A DNA stretch of 11,846 nt, taken from positions 1-11,846 of the forward strand of contig JAQGOI010000205.1 in the NCBI GenBank assembly GCA_028293685.1. Direction: 5' to 3'. The notes below the pieces were generated by a model. It was not told where the DNA came from. It worked only from the letters and a program-made list of their open reading frames with translations, and searched no databases. The position numbers were made by a program, and so were the translations under genes. This document shows positions 1-7,441 of the stretch, in pieces. The stretch comes from Lysobacteraceae bacterium. Its GTDB lineage: Bacteria > Pseudomonadota > Gammaproteobacteria > Xanthomonadales > Xanthomonadaceae. Every line of letters begins with the position of its first letter. The stretch's first letter is position 1.

Positions 1-891
1 CACCGTCGCTTCGGCACCACGGGTCTGTTGCCGACATTGATCAGCGATGATGCAGGGCGAATGCGTGCAGCACTCGCCGCAGTACGCGAGGCGATCGCAC
101 AGGGCGTACCAGGTGTGCTTGGCATCCATCTGGAAGGTCCGTACCTCGCACCTGCGCGCAAGGGCGCGCACGACGAAGCGATGTTCCGCGTGCCGGACGA
201 AGACGACATTGCGACCTTGTCCGCACCGGGCGCTGGCTGCACCGTCTTGACGCTGGCACCCGAACGCGTGCCGACGGACACCTTGCGTTTGCTGGCCTCG
301 CGTGGCGTGATCCTCTGCGCAGGCCACAGCGCCGCGACCTACGAACAGGCACGCGCGGGGCTCGAAGCGGGCGTGCGCGGTTTCACCCATCTGTACAACG
401 CCATGTCCCCGCTGCAGGGCCGCGAACCGGGCATGGTCGGCGCCGCGCTGGAAGATCGCGACAGCTGGTGCGGGATCATCGTCGATGGCCACCACGTGCA
501 TCCGGCCAGCGTGCGAGTCGCGCTGGCGGCCAAGCCGCGCGGCAAGGTGTTCCTGGTCACCGACGCGATGCCACTGGTCGGCGCGGCGCAGCCGACGTTT
601 GTGCTTTACGGCGAGACGATCACGGCCGTCGATGGCGTCTGCCGCAACGCCGCCGGAGCATTGGCGGGATCCGCGCTGGACATGGCCACGGCTGTCCGCA
701 ACGCCGTGCGCATGGTCGGGTTGCCGCTCGACGAAGCGGTGCGAATGGCATCGACGTATCCGGCGGAATTTCTGGGGTTGAACGACACCGTTGGCCGCAT
801 AGCGCCGGGCTTGCGCGCCGACCTTGTCGCCCTGGATGCCGACCTCCAGGTGCAGTCGACCTGGATCGGTGGTTCGCTGGATGCGCGCTGA
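1..891 (+). CDS. nagA: N-acetylglucosamine-6-phosphate deacetylase, 5'-truncated by the window edge
   Basis: Cytoplasmic amidohydrolase that removes acetate from GlcNAc-6-P to give glucosamine-6-P, which NagB then converts to fructose-6-P. The frame is open from base 1, so the true start lies upstream; 296 residues are visible. Family hallmarks counted from the first visible residue are HLEGP (His43, Glu45), GHS (His109), THLYNAM (His130), DGHH (His164-165) and VTDAM (Asp188). With an offset of about 86 these match the E. coli metal ligands and catalytic residues (Glu131, His195, His216, His251, Asp273), so about 86 N-terminal residues are missing and the enzyme appears intact. The TTG at 28 and later starts are only internal codons. 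The last 11 bases overlap nagX, which suggests translational coupling within an amino-sugar operon. The identification is firm. Confidence 0.96.
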   Translation, partial: HRRFGTTGLLPTLISDDAGRMRAALAAVREAIAQGVPGVLGIHLEGPYLAPARKGAHDEAMFRVPDEDDIATLSAPGAGCTVLTLAPERVPTDTLRLLASRGVILCAGHSAATYEQARAGLEAGVRGFTHLYNAMSPLQGREPGMVGAALEDRDSWCGIIVDGHHVHPASVRVALAAKPRGKVFLVTDAMPLVGAAQPTFVLYGETITAVDGVCRNAAGALAGSALDMATAVRNAVRMVGLPLDEAVRMASTYPAEFLGLNDTVGRIAPGLRADLVALDADLQVQSTWIGGSLDAR

Positions 892-2011
892 TCCCGTGCA
901 GGAACGCGTCGATCCGTTGCCGCGTGCACCTGCGACAGCGAGCGTGCAACCGCCTCGTTTCGTTTCGGTCGATGTCCTGCGCGGGCTCACCGTGGCCGCG
1001 ATGTTGCTGGTCAATACGCCGGGCGACTGGAATCATGTCTATGCGCCGCTGCTCCATTCGGAATGGAACGGTTGCACGCCCACCGACCTGATCTTCCCCA
1101 TGTTCCTGTTCGTCGCTGGCGTATCGATCTCGCTTGGCGTCGTGTCGCGCGTCGAGCGTGGTGCGAATGTCCGGGCAACGCGGCAGGCCGTGTTGTTGCG
1201 CGCTGCGCGCATCGTCGGACTGGGCCTGTTGCTGAACCTGTGCGCGTGGTGGTTGCTCGACAAGGCGTACTTCCGGCCTTGGGGCGTGCTGCAGCGCATC
1301 GGCCTGTGCGTCGCCTGCGCCGCGGTGCTTGCGATCCACACGCGCGGGCGAACGCAATGGATGGTGATCTTCGGATTGCTGTTCGGATACTGGGGTTTGT
1401 TGGCGTGGGGCGGCAGCTATGCGCCGTTCGTCAATCTCGCCAGTCGGATCGATACGGCACTCCTCGGTCCGCTGGTCTACGAGTTCGATGCGACAACGGG
1501 ACGCGGCCATGACCCGGAGGGTTTGCTCAGCACGATCCCGGCGATCGCCACGACTCTTCTCGGTCTGCGCGCCGGTGATTGGTTGCGGCGACGACAGGTC
1601 AAACGCTTGCTCCCTGCCGGCATCGCCGCGCTGGTCGCCGGTGCGCTGTGGGGCCAGGTCCTGCCGATCAACAAGAACCTCTGGACCTCGTCCTATGTGC
1701 TGTGGACCGGCGGCTGGTCGATGCTGGCGCTGGCGATCTGTCACACGCTGGTCGACCGGCGCGGTTGGCCAGCGCTGGGGCGGACCTTCGGTGTCAACGC
1801 GATCGCCGCCTACGCAGGCTCGGGACTGATGTATTTCGTGCTTGCCGCGATCGGCTGGTGGGAGCCGATCTACCGGGTCGGATTCGCGGACTGGATGACG
1901 CCGCGGTTTGGCCCCCTCGTCCCTTCGCTGACGTTCGCACTGGCCTTCGTGCTGGCGTGGTGGCTGATCGCCCGGGCGCTGGCCCGACGTGGCTGGTTCC
2001 TGAGAATCTGA
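881..2011 (+). CDS. nagX: NagX-like multi-pass inner-membrane protein, HGSNAT family (DUF5009/COG4299)
   Basis: A 376-residue membrane protein with about ten hydrophobic segments. It belongs to the family of heparan-alpha-glucosaminide N-acetyltransferase (HGSNAT) and bacterial NagX. Visible signatures are LRGLTVAAMLLVN (33-45), LLHSEWNGCTPTDLIFP (57-73), LLSTIPAIATTLLG (215-228) and PINKNLWTSSYVLWTGGWS (262-280). His59 in the HSEWNG block aligns with the catalytic His of human HGSNAT (KHASWNG context). The ATG at 881 is chosen because it precedes the conserved block closely, has GGTGG at 869-873 and overlaps the nagA stop by 11 bases; an in-frame extension to 824 would lie deep inside nagA. 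Bacterial NagX genes occur in GlcNAc regulons and have been proposed to act in amino-sugar uptake or in acetylation/deacetylation at the membrane. The actual reaction is not established, so the family call is strong and the function inferred. Confidence 0.87.
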   Translation: MRADPVQERVDPLPRAPATASVQPPRFVSVDVLRGLTVAAMLLVNTPGDWNHVYAPLLHSEWNGCTPTDLIFPMFLFVAGVSISLGVVSRVERGANVRATRQAVLLRAARIVGLGLLLNLCAWWLLDKAYFRPWGVLQRIGLCVACAAVLAIHTRGRTQWMVIFGLLFGYWGLLAWGGSYAPFVNLASRIDTALLGPLVYEFDATTGRGHDPEGLLSTIPAIATTLLGLRAGDWLRRRQVKRLLPAGIAALVAGALWGQVLPINKNLWTSSYVLWTGGWSMLALAICHTLVDRRGWPALGRTFGVNAIAAYAGSGLMYFVLAAIGWWEPIYRVGFADWMTPRFGPLVPSLTFALAFVLAWWLIARALARRGWFLRI

Positions 2012-2100
2012 GATGCAGGCTCCGCCAGCTGTGCACATTGGCGTCCAGCCGCACCGGCGCCCGGTTTTCGTCGGGAAGCCACTGATTCGGAAAGGAATAT
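2012..2100. other. Gap after nagX with no gene or clear terminator
   Basis: No coding frame with family resemblance, no tRNA and no remnant of infC was recognised here. It holds an 8-bp perfect palindrome TGTGCACA (2030-2037) and a weak CCCGG/CGGG dyad near 2060-2075. Neither is followed by a T-tract, so I see no intrinsic terminator for nagX. Transcription could run on into the rpmI leader or end by Rho. Confidence 0.5.
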
Positions 2101-2129
2101 TTGCAAGCCGATCAGCGGACCCGCATAAT
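2101..2129 (+). promoter_or_regulatory. Sigma-70-type promoter for rpmI-rplT
   Basis: A -35-like TTGCAA (2101-2106, 4 of 6 consensus positions) lies 17 bp before CATAAT (2124-2129, 5 of 6), the optimal spacing. Transcription would begin near 2136, leaving an untranslated leader of about 175 nt before rpmI. This would give rpmI-rplT its own start even though it sits downstream of nagA-nagX. The call rests on sequence match only. Confidence 0.6.
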
Positions 2130-2134
2130 GCGCG

Positions 2135-2310
2135 GCCCGGTTCGCCGGGTGTGTGACCCGTAATATCAGGACCCTGTCGCGAACTCCCATGGAAATTCAT
2201 GGGGATCAACGACTTACGACCGGCAAGGGCAGGACGGAAAGTGTGCTGCTTCCATGAGAATGGAGGCCACCGCCTCAGCCAGTGACAGAAACGACAAGGA
2301 CTCTCCCGCA
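2135..2310 (+). promoter_or_regulatory. Structured 5' leader of rpmI-rplT, candidate L20 autoregulatory RNA
   Basis: Three hairpins can be drawn. The first is CCCGG-TTCG-CCGGG (2136-2149), a UUCG tetraloop stem right at the predicted transcription start. The second is CCCATG-GAAATT-CATGGG (2186-2203). The third is an 8-bp stem 2248-2255/2260-2267 with a GAGA (GNRA) loop and one G-U pair. Competing pairings are also visible: CGGGT (2146-2150) with ACCCG (2156-2160), which would break the first hairpin, and CATGGAA (2188-2194) with TTCCATG (2250-2256), which would join hairpins two and three. In E. coli, L20 represses rpmI-rplT translation by binding a pseudoknotted leader, so a similar role is plausible here. 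No covariation evidence is available from one sequence. Confidence 0.45.
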
Positions 2311-2508
2311 ATGCCCAAGATCAAGACCAATCGGGCGGCGGCCAAGCGCTTCCGGAAGACCGCTTCCGGCAAGTTCAAGTGCGGCCACGCCAACAAGAGT
2401 CACATCCTCACCAAGAAAGCGACCAAGCGGAAACGCAACCTGCGGCAGACGAACCACGTCCGCCCCGAGGACGCGGGACGTCTGAATCGCATGCTTCCGT
2501 ACTTGTGA
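2311..2508 (+). CDS. rpmI: 50S ribosomal protein L35
   Basis: A 65-residue, very basic protein of the large ribosomal subunit. It shows the full L35 pattern: the [14 protein letters not shown] opening, a central [11 protein letters not shown] stretch and a C-terminal MLPYL. Length is normal for the family. The start at 2311 is chosen because L35 universally begins MPK[IM]KT and AAGGA (2296-2300) sits 10 nt upstream. An in-frame ATG at 2254 would add 19 unusual residues and lies inside a predicted leader hairpin. The stop overlaps the Shine-Dalgarno of rplT, so the two proteins are probably translated together. Normally infC precedes this gene, but here nagX does. Confidence 0.98.
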   Translation: MPKIKTNRAAAKRFRKTASGKFKCGHANKSHILTKKATKRKRNLRQTNHVRPEDAGRLNRMLPYL

Positions 2509-2512
2509 GGAG
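2507..2512 (+). promoter_or_regulatory. Ribosome binding site of rplT overlapping the rpmI stop
   Basis: GAGGAG begins inside the rpmI TGA stop and ends 7 nt before the rplT ATG at 2520; a second AGGA follows at 2515-2518. This arrangement favours re-initiation by ribosomes finishing rpmI, consistent with coupled L35/L20 synthesis. Confidence 0.75.
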
Positions 2513-2519
2513 ATAGGAA

Positions 2520-2879
2520 ATGGCACGAGTCAAACGTGGTGTACAGGCGCGTCGGCGCCACAAGAAAGTCCTCAAGCAGGCGAAGGGCTACTACCATGCC
2601 CGCCGCAAGGTGTTCCGGGTCGCCAAGCAGGCGGTCACGAAGGCCCTGCAGTACGCCTACATCGGTCGCAAGCAGCGCAAGCGCCAGTTCCGTTCGCTGT
2701 GGATCGCGCGTATCAACGCCGCGGCCCGCATCAACGGCATCAGCTACAGCCGCTTCATGAATGGCTTGATGAAAGCCGGAGTCACCCTGGACCGCAAGGT
2801 GCTCGCCGACATCGCCGTGCATGATGCGGTGGGTTTTGCGGCGCTGGCTGAAACGGCAAAAGGCGCGCTCGCAGCGTAA
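2520..2879 (+). CDS. rplT: 50S ribosomal protein L20
   Basis: A 119-residue basic protein that binds 23S rRNA early in 50S assembly. In E. coli and Bacillus it also represses its own operon by binding the leader mRNA. The sequence opens [20 protein letters not shown] with a long Lys/Arg-rich extension, followed by the conserved [17 protein letters not shown] region and [16 protein letters not shown]. The C-terminal globular half has SYSRFMNGL and DRKVLADIA. Length matches the family. It follows rpmI by 11 bases with a strong Shine-Dalgarno, and a strong hairpin terminator starts 57 bases after its stop. Confidence 0.98.
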   Translation: MARVKRGVQARRRHKKVLKQAKGYYHARRKVFRVAKQAVTKALQYAYIGRKQRKRQFRSLWIARINAAARINGISYSRFMNGLMKAGVTLDRKVLADIAVHDAVGFAALAETAKGALAA

Positions 2880-2935
2880 GGTTTGTTCCAGCCATGGCGC
2901 GCAGGTCGCGCGTGGCCGGACAATGCAGTACACGC

Positions 2936-2971
2936 ATGGGGAAGGGCGCAAGTCCTTCCCCATTGTTTTTT
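2936..2971 (+). terminator. Intrinsic terminator/attenuator between rplT and pheS
   Basis: A perfect 10-bp stem, ATGGGGAAGG (2936-2945) with CCTTCCCCAT (2954-2963), closes an 8-nt loop. It is followed by T-G-TTTTTT (2964-2971). This is a strong Rho-independent terminator after rplT. It sits where E. coli has the pheM-dependent attenuator of pheST, but no Phe-rich leader peptide precedes it. It may end most rpmI-rplT transcripts and let a fraction read through into pheST. Confidence 0.85.
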
Positions 2972-2991
2972 GCGGGCTGTCCTAACGATGA

Positions 2992-4035
<1,044 letters not shown>

Positions 4036-4036
4036 T

Positions 4037-4100
4037 CGTAGGCTGGGCTGACAAGCCCAGCATGACCACCATGACGCTGGGCTTGTCTGCCCAGCCTACG
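4037..4100. repeat. Nested GTAG-type inverted repeat (REP/BIME-like) between pheS and pheT
   Basis: Two 25-bp arms, 4037-4061 and 4076-4100, are inverted copies matching at 24 of 25 positions (T at 4049 against A in the reversed right arm), around a 14-nt centre. Each arm is itself a hairpin: GCTGGGCT-GACA-AGCCCAGC (4042-4061) and GCTGGGC-TTGTCT-GCCCAGC (4076-4095). Each arm ends outward in GTAG (left) or CTAC (right). A GTAG tetranucleotide beside a short palindrome, paired head to head, is the layout of REP/BIME elements moved by RAYT (TnpA-REP) transposases and of the SMAG repeats of Stenotrophomonas. There is no T-tract, so it is not a standard terminator. In mRNA it could fold as one 25-bp hairpin ending at the pheT Shine-Dalgarno. 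Copy number elsewhere is unknown. Confidence 0.8.
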
Positions 4101-4108
4101 GAAGCGCC

Positions 4109-6481
4109 ATGAAATTCTCGGAAAACTGGCTGCGCCAGCATGTCAAGACGACCGCAACGCGCGACGAACTCGCAGCGACACTGACCGCGATCGGTCTGGA
4201 AGTCGAGGACATGACCGTGATCGGCGAAGCGCTCGATGGCGTCGTCGTTGCCCGCATCGTCGAATGCGCGAAACATCCCGAAGCCGATCGTCTGCAGGTA
4301 TGCCAGGTCGATGCAGGACGCGGCGAGTTGCTGCAGATCGTCTGCGGCGCACCCAACGCACGCGCGGGTCTGTGCGCGCCGCTTGCGCTGGTTGGCGCGC
4401 AGGTCGGCGAAATCACCATCAGGGCAGCGAAACTGCGTGGCGTCGAGTCCAACGGCATGTTGTGCTCGGCCAAAGAGCTTGGCTTGGACATCGATGCATC
4501 GGGATTGCTGGAGCTGTCCGCCGACGCGCCCGTGGGTACGCCACTGGCTGATTACCTTGGCCTGCCCGATGCCAGCATCGAGCTGAAGCTCACGCCAAAT
4601 CGGGCCGATTGCTTCAGCGTGCGCGGCATCGCCTACGACGTGGCGGCGGCATGCGCAGGCGAAGTGATTCCATTCGATGCGACACCGATGCCGGCGCTGG
4701 GTGCGGCGACCCTGGTGGTATCGCTGGACGCAGGAGCCTGTGCGCCGCGTTATGTCGGCCGGGTGATCGAAGGCGTCGATGCGACATGTCGCACGCCGGT
4801 ATGGATGGCCGAGCGGCTGCGGCGCAGCGGCGTGCGTCCCGTGAGCCTGCTGGTCGATGTCACGCAGTATGTGATGCTCGAGCTCGGCCAACCGATGCAC
4901 GCCTATGATCGCGATCTGCTGCATGGGCCGATCGGCGTCCGCGCCGCGCGCGCTGGCGAGTCGCTCAAGTTGCTCGACGGTCGGGATGTGCAGGTCGACC
5001 CGCAGTTCCTGGTGATCACGGACGCCGATCGCGCGATCGGCCTGGCGGGCATCATGGGTGGTTCCGACACGCGCGTGACAGGCGCAACGCGAAACGTGTT
5101 CCTCGAGGCTGCCCACTTTGCGCCGGCCGCCATCATCGGCCGTGGCCGCAAGCTGGGGCTGCATACGGATGCCGGTCACCGCTTCGAGCGGGGCGTCGAC
5201 CCCGAGCTGCCGCGCGTGGCGATGGAGACGGCGACGCGACTGATCGTGGAATTGGCTGGAGGCACGTCCGGTCCGGTGACGGAAGCCGCATTGCCCGAAC
5301 ATCTTCCCAAGGCAAAAAGCATCGCGTTGCGTCGCGCGCGGCTGGCGCGCGTGCTCGGGACCACCATCGCCGACGGCGACGTGGTCCGGATACTGCGGGC
5401 TCTCGGCCTGCGCGTGGATGTCACCGATGGCGGCTGGCAGGTGACTACGCCGCCGCGCCGCTTCGACCTGGCCATCGAGGAGGACCTGATCGAGGAAGTC
5501 GCGCGCATTCACGGCTATGACGCGATCCCGGCCACGCTTCCTGCCGGGTCCACCAGTCTGGCGCCCGACACCGAAACCCGGGTCCACGAAGCGACGGCGC
5601 GCGGCCACCTCGCCGCACGCGACTATCTTGAAGCCATCAATTACGCATTCGTGGATGCCGCGTTGCTGCGCCGCTGGCATGCCGAGGATGCCGCCGTGGA
5701 ATTGGCCAATCCGCTGAGCGCGGAACTGGGCGTGATGCGCACGCGTTTGCTGCCAGGGCTGGTGGATGCGCTTTCGCGCAACACATCGCGTCAGCAGGCA
5801 CGCGTGCGCTTGTTTGAAACGGGCAAGGTGTTCTCTGTAGCCGGCGCTCGGGCGCCGATCGAGACATTGCGCGTGGCCGCAGTCGCAACGGGCGATGCCG
5901 CCGCCGAACAATGGGGTGTGCCGGCGCGCACGGTCGACTTCCACGACATCAAAGGCGACCTCGACAGCCTTGCCGCGCTGTCCGGCGCGAGCCTGACCTA
6001 TCAAGCGTCGCAGGCGCCGTGGGCGCACCCTGGGCGCTCTGCCGACGTGTTCCGCGAGGGACGCCAGCTCGGCTGGATCGGCCAGCTGCATCCGCGCCTG
6101 CAACAGGCACTCGGAGTGGGGACGAGTGTCATCGCCTTTGAAGTCGATCTGGAGCCCTTGCTGCAACGTGCGTTGCCCAGGGCTGCGCCGCTTTCGCGCT
6201 TCCCGTCCGTCCGCCGCGACCTCGCGTTCGTCGTCGCGGATGACGTGCTCTGGGAGCGGGTGTCGGCAAGCGTCAAAGCCGCGGCGGGCCCCTGTCTGCG
6301 GGACCTGCGGCTGTTCGACCGCTACACCTCGACGGGGGTGGAAACGGGATTCAAGAGTCTCGCTATGGGCTTGATTCTGCAGGATGAATCACGCACCCTG
6401 ACCGACCGCGATGTGGACGCGGTGGTGGCTGATGTCACGGCTGCGCTGCAACGCGATCACGGCGCCCGCATGCGTGAGTGA
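4109..6481 (+). CDS. pheT: Phenylalanine--tRNA ligase beta subunit
   Basis: The 790-residue non-catalytic subunit of PheRS, supplying tRNA recognition and editing. It begins with the typical MKFSENWLR. Domains in order are: an OB-fold tRNA-binding domain at about 40-150 (ARIVECAKHPEADRLQVC, IVCGAPNAR, GVESNGMLCS); the LTPNRADC hinge; a B3/B4 editing region at about 210-365 (VTQYVMLELGQPMHAYD, IMGG, HRFERGVDP); B5 at about 400-475 (PPRRFDLAIEEDLIEEVARIHGY); a degenerate synthetase core; and the C-terminal FDX-ACB anticodon-binding domain from about 697 (FPSVRRDLAFVV) to the end. Length is normal. GGAAG (4100-4104) is the Shine-Dalgarno and its first base is the last base of the palindrome. ihfA follows after 45 bases. 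Confidence 0.98.
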   Translation: MKFSENWLRQHVKTTATRDELAATLTAIGLEVEDMTVIGEALDGVVVARIVECAKHPEADRLQVCQVDAGRGELLQIVCGAPNARAGLCAPLALVGAQVGEITIRAAKLRGVESNGMLCSAKELGLDIDASGLLELSADAPVGTPLADYLGLPDASIELKLTPNRADCFSVRGIAYDVAAACAGEVIPFDATPMPALGAATLVVSLDAGACAPRYVGRVIEGVDATCRTPVWMAERLRRSGVRPVSLLVDVTQYVMLELGQPMHAYDRDLLHGPIGVRAARAGESLKLLDGRDVQVDPQFLVITDADRAIGLAGIMGGSDTRVTGATRNVFLEAAHFAPAAIIGRGRKLGLHTDAGHRFERGVDPELPRVAMETATRLIVELAGGTSGPVTEAALPEHLPKAKSIALRRARLARVLGTTIADGDVVRILRALGLRVDVTDGGWQVTTPPRRFDLAIEEDLIEEVARIHGYDAIPATLPAGSTSLAPDTETRVHEATARGHLAARDYLEAINYAFVDAALLRRWHAEDAAVELANPLSAELGVMRTRLLPGLVDALSRNTSRQQARVRLFETGKVFSVAGARAPIETLRVAAVATGDAAAEQWGVPARTVDFHDIKGDLDSLAALSGASLTYQASQAPWAHPGRSADVFREGRQLGWIGQLHPRLQQALGVGTSVIAFEVDLEPLLQRALPRAAPLSRFPSVRRDLAFVVADDVLWERVSASVKAAAGPCLRDLRLFDRYTSTGVETGFKSLAMGLILQDESRTLTDRDVDAVVADVTAALQRDHGARMRE

Positions 6482-6526
6482 ATGGGCGGCGACTTACCAA
6501 TGGCTGATCGTTTACAGGGGAACGAT

Positions 6527-6829
6527 ATGGCTCTGACCAAGGCGGAAATGGCCGAGCGTCTCTACGACGATGTCGGACTCAACAAGCGCGAGGCGAAAGA
6601 GTTCGTCGACGCGTTTTTCAATGCGCTGCGTGAAGCGCTCGAAGCCGGGCGCCAGGTCAAGCTGTCCGGCTTTGGAAATTTCGACCTGCGACGCAAGAAC
6701 CAGCGCCCCGGTCGCAATCCCAAGACCGGCGAGGAAATTCCGATCTCCGCACGCACGGTGGTGACCTTCCGCCCGGGTCAGAAGCTGAAGGAGCGTGTCG
6801 AAGCGTTCGCCGGGGCTACCCATGCTTGA
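6527..6829 (+). CDS. ihfA: Integration host factor subunit alpha
   Basis: A 100-residue DNA-bending protein that pairs with IhfB and acts in transcription, recombination and nucleoid shape. The sequence shows the IHF/HU fold: helical [26 protein letters not shown] opened at 1-26 in the standard family form, LSGFGNF (47-52), and the beta arm [11 protein letters not shown] (63-73) carrying the intercalating Pro65. The ATG at 6527 is preferred over in-frame ATGs at 6482 and 6500 because AGGGG (6516-6520) lies 6 nt upstream and the product then begins with the family-standard [10 protein letters not shown]. It sits 45 bases after pheT, the E. coli arrangement, and its end overlaps the next gene by 8 bases. 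Confidence 0.97.
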   Translation: MALTKAEMAERLYDDVGLNKREAKEFVDAFFNALREALEAGRQVKLSGFGNFDLRRKNQRPGRNPKTGEEIPISARTVVTFRPGQKLKERVEAFAGATHA

Positions 6830-7178
6830 TCCGGGCAGCAACCGTGAACTGCCGGCGATCCCGGCCAAACGGTACTTCACCATCGGCGAGGTCAGCGAAC
6901 TGTGCGATGTCAAACCGCATGTGCTGCGTTATTGGGAAACCGAATTCCCTTCGCTCAATCCAGTGAAGCGTCGAGGCAATCGCCGCTATTACCAGCGCCA
7001 TGACGTGCTGATGGTACGCCAGATCCGCGGGTTGCTTTACGAACAGGGCTACACCATCGGCGGTGCGCGGCTGCGGCTGGAAGGCGAGGACGCCAAGCAG
7101 GAATCGGCCCTCAGTTCGCAGATCGTGAGGCAGGTGCGGATGGAGCTTGAGGAAGTCCTGCAGCTGCTGCGCAGGTAA
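6822..7178 (+). CDS. Small MerR-family transcriptional regulator linked to ihfA
   Basis: A 118-residue protein with an N-terminal MerR winged helix-turn-helix: [10 protein letters not shown] (18-27), [14 protein letters not shown] (30-43), the wing RRGNRRYY (50-57), then [17 protein letters not shown] (67-83). After it there is only a short helical tail ending [10 protein letters not shown], probably for dimerisation. No metal- or drug-sensing domain or paired Cys ligands are seen. Genes like this follow ihfA in Pseudomonas and Xanthomonas, and their targets are generally undescribed. The ATG at 6822 shares bases with the ihfA stop (8-base overlap), with GGGG at 6812-6815 upstream. An in-frame extension to 6795 lies wholly within ihfA and lacks support. 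Family call is firm; ligand and regulon are unknown. Confidence 0.9.
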   Translation: MLDPGSNRELPAIPAKRYFTIGEVSELCDVKPHVLRYWETEFPSLNPVKRRGNRRYYQRHDVLMVRQIRGLLYEQGYTIGGARLRLEGEDAKQESALSSQIVRQVRMELEEVLQLLRR

Positions 7179-7308
7179 AGCCCGTGGGCGTGTTGTCCCT
7201 GGCGCGCGCAATGGGGCCATCGAAGCGAATGAGCGCGCGGGCAGTTGCGGGGCACGGCGCGCGGCGGCGCGTTGGGGATCGTCGCAAGCGGATGTCTACG
7301 CTGCGCGT

Positions 7309-7314
7309 TATAAT
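7309..7314 (+). promoter_or_regulatory. -10 box of the tRNA-Pro promoter
   Basis: A perfect TATAAT ends 12 bases before the mature tRNA 5' end, predicting a start near 7321 and a very short 5' leader. No good -35 lies at 16-18 bp spacing (AAGCGG at 17 bp is poor). The rest of the merR-tRNA gap (7179-7308) is GC-rich, with no gene and no T-tract hairpin. Confidence 0.65.
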
Positions 7315-7326
7315 TTCATCCACAGT

Positions 7327-7403
7327 CGGGGCGTAGCGCAGCCTGGTAGCGCATCTGCCTGGGGGGCAGAGGGTCGTCGGTTCAAATCCGGCCGCCCCGA
7401 CCA
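7327..7403 (+). tRNA. tRNA-Pro, anticodon GGG
   Basis: A 77-nt cloverleaf. The acceptor stem CGGGGCG (7327-7333) pairs perfectly with CGCCCCG (7393-7399), followed by discriminator A7400 and an encoded CCA (7401-7403). The D stem is GCGC/GCGC. The anticodon stem TCTGC (7354-7358) pairs with GCAGA (7366-7370) around loop CTGGGGG, with anticodon GGG at 7361-7363 reading CCC. The variable loop is 5 nt and the T arm GTCGG-TTCAAAT-CCGGC has one wobble pair. A tRNA-Pro after ihfA-merR is also the Pseudomonas layout. No integrase or duplicated 3' end follows, so it is not occupied by an island here. dxs ends 38 bases downstream on the other strand. Confidence 0.97.
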
Positions 7404-7441
7404 TCTCTCTTCACGAACTCCGCCGAGGCTGCCTGCGAGCT

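Noticed and set aside
2254..2310. N-terminal extension of rpmI from an upstream ATG
   Set aside because: L35 proteins begin at the MPK motif, AAGGA is correctly placed for 2311, and the upstream ATG lies in a predicted hairpin.
620..2311. Long minus-strand open frame opposite nagA/nagX (563 codons)
   Set aside because: It has low-complexity Arg/Gln/Pro composition, no recognisable family, and lies opposite two well-supported genes. It is a typical antisense shadow in high-GC DNA.
7327..7403. tRNA-Pro as an occupied attachment site
   Set aside because: No integrase and no duplicated tRNA 3' end are visible, and dxs follows directly.
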